Positions 31,940-40,078 of a stretch of DNA of 42,239 nt are shown here, in pieces; within the stretch, counting starts at the first letter, position 1; each line of letters opens with the position of its first letter. The stretch is from Spartobacteria bacterium (GTDB lineage: Bacteria; Verrucomicrobiota; Verrucomicrobiia; Chthoniobacterales; UBA10450), in contig PNAA01000031.1 in NCBI GenBank assembly GCA_003169975.1, positions 1 through 42,239 on the forward strand, read 5' to 3'. The position numbers were made by a program, and so were the translations under genes. The notes below the pieces were generated by a model. The model saw only the letters and a list, made by a program, of their open reading frames with translations, searched no databases and was not told the origin of the DNA.

Positions 31940-34900
31940 TCACGGCAGGACATAAGCCTCGACCAGCGCGACGCCGGTGGTGTTGTTTTTGCCGCGGACG
32001 ATCGCGGTGTAGTTACCGGGGTTGAGCGTCGCGACGATGGCTGATTCGCGTGGGTCGGTCGGCGGGACTGTGGTGTCGATGATCTGCTGCTTTTGGTCGC
32101 TTTCCCAATCGTCGTTCGATTGAAGCAAGACGGCATTCACGTCCCGCAGTTCCAGCGTCGTATCCTGCAAGGCGCCAGCGACTCCCAGCGCGGTCAGCTC
32201 CGGTCCAATGGCCCGCACCAGGATGTTGGAGGCTGTGCTGCCTCCAACAATGAATCCGCCGATCATGACGTTGTCGTCGGTTTGCACTTTGCCGCGAGTC
32301 GATATGTTGGCCAGGTGTGACTCGCTTGAAATATCCAGGCTGGCCGTGCCCAGGTCATAAACTTCAACCAACCCGATGCCGGTCGAGGCGTTCTTTCCGC
32401 TGACAATGACGGTGTAAGCCCCGCTGCCGGGGATTTTCGGGTCGAGGGGCGCGAGCGTGGCCACGATGGCTGATTCGAGGTCATTGGTTGGCGGAATGGT
32501 GGTATCGATGATCTCCTGTTCCTGCGTATCGCGCCAGTTATCATTAGCGCTGAGGAGCCCGTTGCTGTCGTGCAGCTCAAGAGTCGGATCCTGGAGAGTT
32601 CCTGTTACCGGTAGGGAGGGTCCGATGGCGCGAATGATGACTTTCTTGGGCGCGTTGCCGGTGACAATAAAGCCGCCGATCAGGACGTCGCTGCTCGTGC
32701 CGACGGCGAGCCGGGTCGAAATGTTGACCGCACCAGTAGGAGTCAGGACAAAGAGCAGTGGAATGGTGCTCGTGCCATGAGAGTTAGTGGCAAAGAGTTG
32801 CACATTGGTCACGATGCCACCCGAGAGTTTGGGGCCTGGCACATTGCCGAGACGGCTTTGGAACATCCCCGAAATCGTGCCCGTAGCCTGGTGGAAGCTG
32901 AGCCCCGATGGCAGGGTGCCGACGAGGGCGAAGGTGACCGGGTCACCCGAGTCTGAGCTTGGCGCTACAATTGTGTAGCTAAAGGGTTGACCTGAAACAA
33001 GAGCCGTCTGGCTCGGACTGACGATGACCGGAATTGTAGTATCGGAGGTGAAGGTCAGCTCCAAGGTCGCCGTGGTCGTCAGGTTGCCGTCAGTCACGGT
33101 GAGAGATACCTTAAAGCTTCCTTCCGATGTGGGCGTTCCGGAAATCTGGCCCGTGACCGGATCAAAGCTCAAACCGGGCGGCAAACCGCTCGCACTCAGT
33201 CGCGCTGCGGCGGTGCCCCCGCTTGTGATCACCTGAAAGCTAAAGAAAAGCGCAGGGCGGCCGGTCGCGCTCGTGCTGCTGATGATGACCGGACCGGAGG
33301 CGGGCGCGGGCTGGATGGTGAGTGTAAGGGTGGCGTTCGTAGTGCCGCCCGCGTTGGAAGCGCTCAGCATGATCTGAGAGGTTCCTGCCACAGTTGGAGT
33401 GCCGACAATCGCGGAAAGCGAAGGGTCGAAAGTCAATCCCGCGGGCAGATTGCTTGCCGCCAGGGAGGTCGCCCCCATCGCCACGAATTGATAGACGAAC
33501 TGCTGGCCGACGGTGCCAGCGGCGGTCAAGGGACTAATAATGACCGGCGGAGCTATGGCTACATCGAGGGTCAAGGTTGCATTACCGGTGCCGCCGGTGT
33601 TCGTGGCGCTCAGGTTGACGGTAAAAGTTCCCGAGGCCGAGGGCGTCCCGCTGATGAGTCCAGAACTGGTATTAACGGTCACTCCCGCTGGAAGGCCGGT
33701 CGCGTCGAAACTCGTCGGCGAATTCGTCGCCGTGATCTGATAGGTGAAGGGCTGCCCTATTGTTGCCATGGTAGACAAGGGACTTGTGATGACAGGAAGA
33801 GCCATGGCGACATCGAGCGATAAAGTCGCGCTGCCAGTGCCGCCCGGGTTAGTGGCGCTCAGGCTGACTGAGAAGGATCCGGCAGCAGAAGGTGTTCCAC
33901 TGATTACTCCAGTGCCAGTATCAACCGTTAATCCCGCCGGCAACCCGGTCGCGTTGAAGCTGGTCGGCGCGTTAGTCGCCGTGATTTGGTAGCTGAATGC
34001 CTGGCCAACAGTGGCGGTTGCCGTCGCAGGACTGGTGATGACCGGAGGAGGTGGGTTGACGGTCAGGGTTAAGGGAGCCGCGCCAGTGCCGCCCGCATTG
34101 GTTGCGCTCAGGGTGATCGAGAAAATTCCTGGGGCCGCCGGCGTTCCGCTGATCAGCCCGGTGGAAGTATTCACGGTTAGATTCGCGGGCAGCCCGGTCG
34201 CACCAAAACTCGTCGGGTTGAGCGTCGCGGTGATTTGGTAGCTGAATGCCTGGCCAACGGCGCCAGTTGCGGTCGAAGGACTGGTGATGACCGGTGGAGG
34301 CGGGTTTACGGTAAGGGTTAGCGGAGCCGTGCCGGTGCCACCTGCATTGGTTGCGCTCAGAGTGATCGAGAAAGTTCCTGCGGCCGATGGCGTTCCGCTG
34401 ATCAGCCCGGTGGAAGTATCCACGGTTAGGTTCGCGGGCAGCCCGGTCGCATCAAAGCTGGTCGGGTTGTTGGTCGCGGTAATTTGGTAGCTGAATGCCT
34501 GGTTAACGGCGCCAGTTGCGGTCGAAGGACTGGTGATGACCGGAGGAGGTGGGTTGACGGTAAGGGTTAGCGGAGCCGTGCCGGTGCCACCTGCATTGGT
34601 TGCGCTCAGAGTGATCGAGAAAGTTCCTGCGGCCGATGGCGTTCCGCTGATCAGCCCGGTGGAAGTATCCACGGTTAGGTTCGCGGGCAGCCCGGTCGCA
34701 CCAAAGCTCGTCGGATTGTTAGTCGCCGTGATTTGGTAGCTGAATGCCTGGTTAACAGTGGCGGTTGCGGTCGAAGGACTGGTGATGACCGGAGGAGGTG
34801 AGTTTACGGTGAGGGTTAACGGAGCCGTGCCGGTGCCACCTGCGTTGGTTGCGCTCAGGGTGATCGAGAAAGTTCCTGCGGCCGACGGCGTTCCGCTAAT

Positions 34901-37741
34901 CAGCCCGGTGGAGGTATCCACAGTTAGGTTCGCGGGCAGCCCGGTCGCATTGAAGGTCGTGGGCGAATTGGTCGCGGTGATCTGATACGTAAACGGCTGT
35001 CCCACTATCGTCGTCGCAGACAACGGACTGGTGATGACTGGTGTTAGAGTGACGAAAGCGCTGCGCACCGTCTCGACGATTGAGCCTGAGCCGTTTTCTT
35101 CACCCGTCGAGTAGAAGCCGCGAGCGCGGATGAAAATGTTCTGTTGAATCGGCAAGCTTTGACCAGTCAGTTGCCAGCCGCCGGTGATGCGGCCTGGATT
35201 GGGGAGCGCGCCGTAATTGATGCCGTCGGCAGACAGTTCAAAGGTGACGCGGTCAACTTCGGGCGAGGCGCTGCTGCGAAGCCAGGTGATGGTCGTGCCA
35301 TCGTTCTCGACGGTAAGCTCCTGTAAAGCGGCATCGGTGTTAGTCAGCCTGCCGATGAAGTTGCGCGTAGTTGTGCCGGTGCCGCCGCCGCCGAGGGTGG
35401 TGAACTGTCCACCAACTAAAATCTTGCCGTCCGCTTGCACCGCCAGAGCAAAGACAAAGCTGTCCGCACCGGGATCGAAGGTGGTGTCAAGCGTGCCATC
35501 CAGATTAAGTCGTCCGATGCTGTTGCGCGTGTCCCCGCCGAGGGTGGTGAAATCTCCACCGACTATAATCTTGCCATCCGTTTGCACCGCCAGAGCGTCA
35601 ACACCGAGTTCACCACCGTTCGCTCCAGGATCGAAGCTGGTGTCGAGCGTGCCGTCCGAATTAAGACGTCCGATGTTGTTGCGCGTGTCCCCGCCGAGGG
35701 TGGTGAACGCTCCGCCGACTAAAATCTGGCCTTCCGCTTGCACCGCCAGAGCTTCGACAGCGCTGTCCGCACCCGGATCGAAGGTTGTGTCAAGCCCTCC
35801 GTCCGAACTAAGGCGTCCGATGTTGTTGCGCGTGGTGGTTCCGGTGCCGCCGCCGCCGAGGGTGGTGAACTGTCCACCGACTAAAATCTGGCCGTCCGCT
35901 TGCACCGCCAGAGCAAAGACATCGCCGTTCGCACCAGGTTCGAAGCTGGTGTCAAGCGTGCCGTCTGACTTAAGTCGTCCGATGGACTGGCGCGTGGTTG
36001 TGCCGGTGCCGCCGCCTCCGAGGGTGGTGAAATCTCCACCGACTAAAATCTGGCCGTCAGGTTGCACCGCCAGAGCTTCGACAAAGCTGTCCGCGCCGGG
36101 ATCGAAGCCTTCGTCGCTCGTGCCGTCCGAACTAAGACGTCCGATGTTGTTGCGCGTGACCCCGCCGAGGGTGGTGAACCCTCCACCGACTAAAATCTGG
36201 CCGTCCGCTTGCACCGCCAGAGCAAGGACAACGAAGTTCGCGCCGGGATCGAAGCTGGTGTCAATCGTGCCGTCTGGATTAAGTCGTCCGATGTTGTTGC
36301 GCGCGGTGGTGCCAGTGCCGCCGCCTCCGAGGGTCGTGAACTGTCCACCAACCAAAATCTTGCCGTCCGCTTGCACCGCCAGAGCAAAGACATCGCCGTT
36401 CGCACCAGGATCGAAGCTGCTGTCAAGGGTGCCGTCTGGATTAAGTCGTCCGATGTTGTTGCGCGTGGTTGTGCCGGTGCCGCCGCCGCCCAGGGTGGTG
36501 AAAAATCCACCGACTAGAATCTTGCCATCTGCTTGTACCGCCAGAGAAAGGACCGTAGAGTCAGCCCCGGGATCGAAACCGGTGTCGAGCGTGCCGTCTG
36601 GATTAAGGCGCCCGATGCTGCTCCGTGGGGTTGTGCCGGTGCCGCCGCCGCCTAGGGTAGTGAAATCTCCACCGACTAAAGTCTTGCCGTCCGTTTGCAC
36701 CGCCACAGTTCGGACAATGTTGTTCGCACCGGGATCGAAGCTGGTGTCAATCGTGCCGTCTGGATTAAGGCGTCCGATGAAGTTGCGCGTGGTTGTGCCG
36801 GTGCCACCGCCGCCGAGCGTGGTAAAACCGCCACCGACTAGAATTTTGCCGTCCGCTTGCACTGCCAGAGCGAAGGTAGTGGCGTTCGCCCCGGGATCGA
36901 AGCTGGTGTCAAGCGTGCCGTCTGGATTAAGGCGTCCGATGTGGCTGCGCGCGGTTGTCCCGGTGCCGCCCCCGCCGAGCAGGTTAAAATCTCCACAGAT
37001 TACAATCTTACCGTCCGCTTGCACTGCTATAGAAAAGACCTGGCCGTCGCAACCGGGATCGAAGCTGGTATCCAGCGTGCCGTCCGAATTAAGTCGTCCA
37101 ATGAAGTTGCGCGTGGTTGTGCCGGTACCGCCGCCGCCCAGGGTGCTGAAATTCCCACCGACTAAAATCTTACCGTCCGCTTGCACTGCTAGAGAAACGA
37201 CCTGGCTGTTGCAACCGGGATCGAAGCTGGTGTCCAGCATCCCGTCTGAATTAAGCCGTCCGATGTTGTTGCGGGTAGTTGTGCCAGTGCCGCCACCGCC
37301 GAGGGTGCTGAAAGCTCCACCGACTAAAATCTGGCCGTCCGCTTGAACCGCCAGAGCTTCGACAACATTGTTCGCACCGGGATCGAAGCTGCTGTCAAGC
37401 GTGCCGTCTGGATTCAGTCGCCCGATGTTGTTGCGCGTGGTTGTGCCGGTGCCGCCCCCGCCGAGGGTGGTGAAAAATCCACCGATTAAAATCTTGCCGT
37501 CCGCCTGCACCGCCAGAGCCCCGACAGGACCGTTCGCGCCGGGATCGAAGCCATCCAGAGCAGACTGCGCGTGCGCCTCGAACGACAGCAACAGTGACAT
37601 CATTAGCATCGCCACCATTTTTAGAAGCGTGCGCGGTGTCGTGCTGATAGAAGGTCTGGTCCCAGTCGCAGCGGTGAATATCCACCGGAGCGTGCGCTCA
37701 GGCGCGGGAGAAACCTTTGCGCGCGTTAGTGCGCGTTTCAT
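31940..37741 (-). CDS. Giant delta-60-repeat secreted protein with nine Ig-like domains and two C-terminal modules
   Basis: This encodes 1933 residues from the ATG at 37741. An internal ATG at 37618 would give a plain signal peptide (MVAMLMMSLLLS to AHAQ). An ATG at 37855 lies in the leader segment and is unlikely. After the signal come 14 delta-60 repeats of about 54 residues (SFDPGAN... LAVQADGKILVGG.F.TLGG), which would fit two seven-bladed propellers. A linker domain follows, then nine Ig-like domains of the PVITSPxxAT ... LPANLTVDTSTGLISGTP type, the first six nearly identical. Two copies of the shared C-terminal module end in EAYVLP. It is secreted, and a surface adhesin or structural role is likely but unproven. 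The repeats make this gene prone to recombination and misassembly. Confidence 0.88.
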   Translation of the reverse strand: MKRALTRAKVSPAPERTLRWIFTAATGTRPSISTTPRTLLKMVAMLMMSLLLSFEAHAQSALDGFDPGANGPVGALAVQADGKILIGGFFTTLGGGGTGTTTRNNIGRLNPDGTLDSSFDPGANNVVEALAVQADGQILVGGAFSTLGGGGTGTTTRNNIGRLNSDGMLDTSFDPGCNSQVVSLAVQADGKILVGGNFSTLGGGGTGTTTRNFIGRLNSDGTLDTSFDPGCDGQVFSIAVQADGKIVICGDFNLLGGGGTGTTARSHIGRLNPDGTLDTSFDPGANATTFALAVQADGKILVGGGFTTLGGGGTGTTTRNFIGRLNPDGTIDTSFDPGANNIVRTVAVQTDGKTLVGGDFTTLGGGGTGTTPRSSIGRLNPDGTLDTGFDPGADSTVLSLAVQADGKILVGGFFTTLGGGGTGTTTRNNIGRLNPDGTLDSSFDPGANGDVFALAVQADGKILVGGQFTTLGGGGTGTTARNNIGRLNPDGTIDTSFDPGANFVVLALAVQADGQILVGGGFTTLGGVTRNNIGRLSSDGTSDEGFDPGADSFVEALAVQPDGQILVGGDFTTLGGGGTGTTTRQSIGRLKSDGTLDTSFEPGANGDVFALAVQADGQILVGGQFTTLGGGGTGTTTRNNIGRLSSDGGLDTTFDPGADSAVEALAVQAEGQILVGGAFTTLGGDTRNNIGRLNSDGTLDTSFDPGANGGELGVDALAVQTDGKIIVGGDFTTLGGDTRNSIGRLNLDGTLDTTFDPGADSFVFALAVQADGKILVGGQFTTLGGGGTGTTTRNFIGRLTNTDAALQELTVENDGTTITWLRSSASPEVDRVTFELSADGINYGALPNPGRITGGWQLTGQSLPIQQNIFIRARGFYSTGEENGSGSIVETVRSAFVTLTPVITSPLSATTIVGQPFTYQITATNSPTTFNATGLPANLTVDTSTGLISGTPSAAGTFSITLSATNAGGTGTAPLTLTVNSPPPVITSPSTATATVNQAFSYQITATNNPTSFGATGLPANLTVDTSTGLISGTPSAAGTFSITLSATNAGGTGTAPLTLTVNPPPPVITSPSTATGAVNQAFSYQITATNNPTSFDATGLPANLTVDTSTGLISGTPSAAGTFSITLSATNAGGTGTAPLTLTVNPPPPVITSPSTATGAVGQAFSYQITATLNPTSFGATGLPANLTVNTSTGLISGTPAAPGIFSITLSATNAGGTGAAPLTLTVNPPPPVITSPATATATVGQAFSYQITATNAPTSFNATGLPAGLTVDTGTGVISGTPSAAGSFSVSLSATNPGGTGSATLSLDVAMALPVITSPLSTMATIGQPFTYQITATNSPTSFDATGLPAGVTVNTSSGLISGTPSASGTFTVNLSATNTGGTGNATLTLDVAIAPPVIISPLTAAGTVGQQFVYQFVAMGATSLAASNLPAGLTFDPSLSAIVGTPTVAGTSQIMLSASNAGGTTNATLTLTIQPAPASGPVIISSTSATGRPALFFSFQVITSGGTAAARLSASGLPPGLSFDPVTGQISGTPTSEGSFKVSLTVTDGNLTTTATLELTFTSDTTIPVIVSPSQTALVSGQPFSYTIVAPSSDSGDPVTFALVGTLPSGLSFHQATGTISGMFQSRLGNVPGPKLSGGIVTNVQLFATNSHGTSTIPLLFVLTPTGAVNISTRLAVGTSSDVLIGGFIVTGNAPKKVIIRAIGPSLPVTGTLQDPTLELHDSNGLLSANDNWRDTQEQEIIDTTIPPTNDLESAIVATLAPLDPKIPGSGAYTVIVSGKNASTGIGLVEVYDLGTASLDISSESHLANISTRGKVQTDDNVMIGGFIVGGSTASNILVRAIGPELTALGVAGALQDTTLELRDVNAVLLQSNDDWESDQKQQIIDTTVPPTDPRESAIVATLNPGNYTAIVRGKNNTTGVALVEAYVLP
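33545..35045 (-). repeat. Six tandem 249-bp repeats encoding Ig-like domains
   Basis: The unit begin points near 34031, 34280, 34529 and 34778 are exactly 249 bases (83 codons) apart. The middle units are nearly identical in DNA, showing recent duplication or gene conversion. The outer units are more diverged. Confidence 0.85.
35340..37550 (-). repeat. Fourteen tandem delta-60 repeats, about 162 bp each
   Basis: Fourteen units share near-identical segments. Each contains a GGTGCCGGCAC-type glycine and threonine stretch and the VQADGKILVGG coding segment. Units 9, 12 and 13 lack the GGGTGTT hexapeptide-coding insert and are shorter. The count of 14 was made by eye from the translation. Confidence 0.88.
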
Positions 37742-37764
37742 CTCAGTTAATTTGGTTAGGAGTT

Positions 37765-37960
37765 GGATCTGGAGATCGCGGCAGGCGGCAATCTCAGCCC
37801 CGAATGCCTTCGGGGTTGAAACGTCGGGTGACGTAATCGAGCACGTCTTAATCAAAAAGCTTCTTGTCCGTCAACAGCAATCTTTCCTTTTCGGGAGCGT
37901 CGTCGGGGCAGAAAATCTTCATCTCTCACCAACCATCTACGGGAAAGGCAATGCGAAGTT
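37765..37960 (-). promoter_or_regulatory. Duplicated leader segment, copy B (upstream of delta-60 gene)
   Basis: It matches copy A (31494-31790) in several blocks in the same order, including ACGTCGGGTGACGTAATCG and CACCAACCATCTACGGGAAAG. It is about 100 bases shorter, because the spacer between two blocks is reduced. It lies immediately upstream of, and partly overlaps the unused 5' extension of, the delta-60 frame. Confidence 0.6.
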
Positions 37961-38019
37961 TCGCTTGTCGCACGATGACCCCGGCATCATCCTAGGCCCG
38001 GGTGTCCACGGGGGTCGAT

Positions 38020-39864
38020 TCAGTAGGGAGCGGGCGACTGACTCGGCGTAGGTCTCTTCTTCTTGCCTTTGGCTGGCTGCTGGGTTGCCGGAGCTGCGGG
38101 GATGCCGGCGCGCTGTGCCGGTTGCGCTTGTTTGGGCTGGCGGACTGGATGACCCCGCCCCGGACGCTCGGAGGGCGTTGGGCGCGGAGTAGGTTTGGGA
38201 CGGCGCGGTGTCGGGCCGGGGGCTGTCTTGGGAGGACCTTCCGGACGGGACGGTCTCGGGGTTGCCGTTGGTCTGGCACGCTGAGGACGCCCGGAATGTT
38301 CCGGCTTTGGGCTCGCGCTTTTCCCGGGACGTGAGATAGGTCCTAGATAGTAGGGCCTTGAGCCTGCGGTTATCCCGGGAGGCGGGATAAGTCCCGGATA
38401 ATACGGCCTCGGGCCCGCAGTTACTCCGGAGGGCGGGACGTGTCCCTTTTGTGTTGTGGTCTTGCTCCCGCCGTCGCTGAAATCCTTGTCGAGATAGGTG
38501 CGGAAAATGGCGCGATTTGGTTCCAGTGCCGCGGCGGTGAGGATATCACGCCGGCCGGCCTTTTCGTGACCCTGGCGAATGAGGCACAGACCATGGCCGA
38601 GCCAGGCGTCGCCCAGCGCGCTATCGAGTGACATGGCTTTTTCGAAAGAATCTTTGGCCTCACTGAGCCTGCCTTCCGCGCTCAGGATGAACCCGCGCAG
38701 CGCGTGCGCGGCAGGATTGCGCGGGGCGAGGCTGAGGCCTTTCTCCAGTGCTGTTTTCGCCTGCGACGTGCGACCAGAGCTAAGTTCCAACTCGGCGACC
38801 CGGGTCCAGCCAAAGCCGAAGTCTGGATCAAGCGCGGTAGCGCGGTTAGCCGCTTGCAGAGCGCCTATAAGGTGACCTTTGGATTGCAGATAATAGGATT
38901 CTGCGCTCCAATCGCTCGCCGTTTGCGGTGACTCTCCACCTTGCCTGTCCTTCAATGTTATCGCTGCGATAAGGGTGGAAAGGGCCTGCCGATCATGAAC
39001 ATCGTGGGCGATGTCTGCCAGCAGATCCTCTGCTTTGGCAACCTGACCTGCAAACAGGAGTAAGCCGGCCCGATAAGCCTTTTCTTCGGGCGAAGCGGGT
39101 GACCGGTCGCTCGGGTATTGCTGGAGCGCCATGAGCAGGTCGCCTTCGCGGTAGGCAGAGAGAGATGCTTGCAGCGCGCCGGGGTCTTTGATGGAAGCCA
39201 GCACTTCTTTCGGATCGAGGACGCCCGGATAATAGAAACACCACTGGGCGGAATCGATCGGGTTGGCCACCGAGGTCTTAGCAGCCTTTTGTCCGGGTTC
39301 TATTTCTGCCCGTTCGCCACTCCGCACCACGAGCGAGCCGCTGGGATTGGATAACTCCACTTCGCCGTCGATCATCGTAAAGCTGGTCGATCCATCGGCC
39401 GCCACCGTCACGACAAACTCCGTTCCGCGAATCCCGCCATTCGCGGCCGGGGTTTGCACATTGATCTCCCGTGATTTCTCGCGGCTGAAGAAATAGGCCG
39501 TGCCTTGCTTGAGGTCCACCGTCGGTTTGGCGGACGCCACAGGTGGCGGCAAGACCTCCGCCTCAGTTAGTTCGTCCAGTCTTAGGATGCTTGAATCGCT
39601 TAGCCGCACCGCCGCTCTGCTATCCTCGCCCGTTCGCAGTCGATCATGCCAGGCCAGCTTCTGACCCACCGTGGCGGGCCACCAGACGGCCGGTGGTGCC
39701 AAGCTCTCGACCGAATTTTCTGTTGAAATAATCTCCGCCGCGTCCGGATGGCTGGCATTCTCGGCCGTCGCGATTCGCGCGCAGGCGATTCCCAGGCACA
39801 GCACGGCAACCAGGATCGCCGATCGCTTTGTCCCGGCTCTGGGTGTTTCGAGAATGCCTAACAT
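38020..39864 (-). CDS. FecR-domain / TPR protein with proline-rich tail (barrel-less paralogue)
   Basis: This encodes 614 residues from the ATG at 39864, where similarity to the paralogue at 27547 begins (LGI-ETP...). The signal segment ILVAVLCLGIACA is followed by a FecR domain starting at SHPDAAEII (RGTEFVV, GEVELSN) and TPRs, all closely similar to the first 480 or so residues of the other protein. After about residue 480 the similarity stops. Instead of a beta-barrel there is a Pro-Arg-Lys-rich, low-complexity tail of about 130 residues (P-G-I-T-A-G-S-R-P-Y-Y-type repeats, then PRPTPS) ending in PAPY. It is periplasmic or envelope-associated. The basic proline-rich tail may bind cell wall or nucleic acid. 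That is inference. Confidence 0.85.
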   Translation of the reverse strand: MLGILETPRAGTKRSAILVAVLCLGIACARIATAENASHPDAAEIISTENSVESLAPPAVWWPATVGQKLAWHDRLRTGEDSRAAVRLSDSSILRLDELTEAEVLPPPVASAKPTVDLKQGTAYFFSREKSREINVQTPAANGGIRGTEFVVTVAADGSTSFTMIDGEVELSNPSGSLVVRSGERAEIEPGQKAAKTSVANPIDSAQWCFYYPGVLDPKEVLASIKDPGALQASLSAYREGDLLMALQQYPSDRSPASPEEKAYRAGLLLFAGQVAKAEDLLADIAHDVHDRQALSTLIAAITLKDRQGGESPQTASDWSAESYYLQSKGHLIGALQAANRATALDPDFGFGWTRVAELELSSGRTSQAKTALEKGLSLAPRNPAAHALRGFILSAEGRLSEAKDSFEKAMSLDSALGDAWLGHGLCLIRQGHEKAGRRDILTAAALEPNRAIFRTYLDKDFSDGGSKTTTQKGHVPPSGVTAGPRPYYPGLIPPPGITAGSRPYYLGPISRPGKSASPKPEHSGRPQRARPTATPRPSRPEGPPKTAPGPTPRRPKPTPRPTPSERPGRGHPVRQPKQAQPAQRAGIPAAPATQQPAKGKKKRPTPSQSPAPY

Positions 39865-39973
39865 GGTCGCGTTCCATCCTGGCCAGCCACGCCTCCTGCC
39901 AGGCAGCACCGGAAATATCTGGCCTTACTTTACAGCTACTTCCCAGCCCGGAGCAAACATCGCCTCGAGGTGA
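39865..39973. other. Short intergenic stretch upstream of FecR-TPR gene
   Basis: It is upstream of the ATG at 39864. No obvious promoter was identified and no match to the duplicated leader segments was seen. Confidence 0.4.
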
Positions 39974-40073
39974 TCATGGCAGGACATAAGCCTCGACCTG
40001 AGCGACGCCGGGTGGTGTTATTCTTGCCGCGCACGATCGCGATGTAGCTGCCGGGGTTGAGCGTCGCCACGAT
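39974..40073 (-). pseudogene. Frameshifted remnant of the shared C-terminal module
   Basis: These 100 bases closely resemble the last 100 coding bases of the delta-60 gene (31940-32040), including its terminal VATLNPG-YTAIVRGKNNTT segment. An extra C changes the frame after NNTT, giving RRRSGRG instead of GVALVEA, before a TGA. It lies just past the stop of the Kelch gene. It is therefore a leftover of a former gene end or of recombination between modules. Confidence 0.75.
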
Positions 40074-40078
40074 TTCGA

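Noticed and set aside
35217-37346. A 709-codon plus-strand open frame over the delta-60 gene
   Set aside because: It is the antisense of a tandem repeat, so a chance absence of stops in one unit extends over all units. The translation is monotonous and basic (VVSSVPS, RPMLLRVVVPVPPPP) with no fold-like pattern.
33545-37550. A possible CRISPR array from regular direct repeats
   Set aside because: Units are 147-249 bases, multiples of three, contiguous and translated into known protein repeats. There are no unique spacers and no cas genes.
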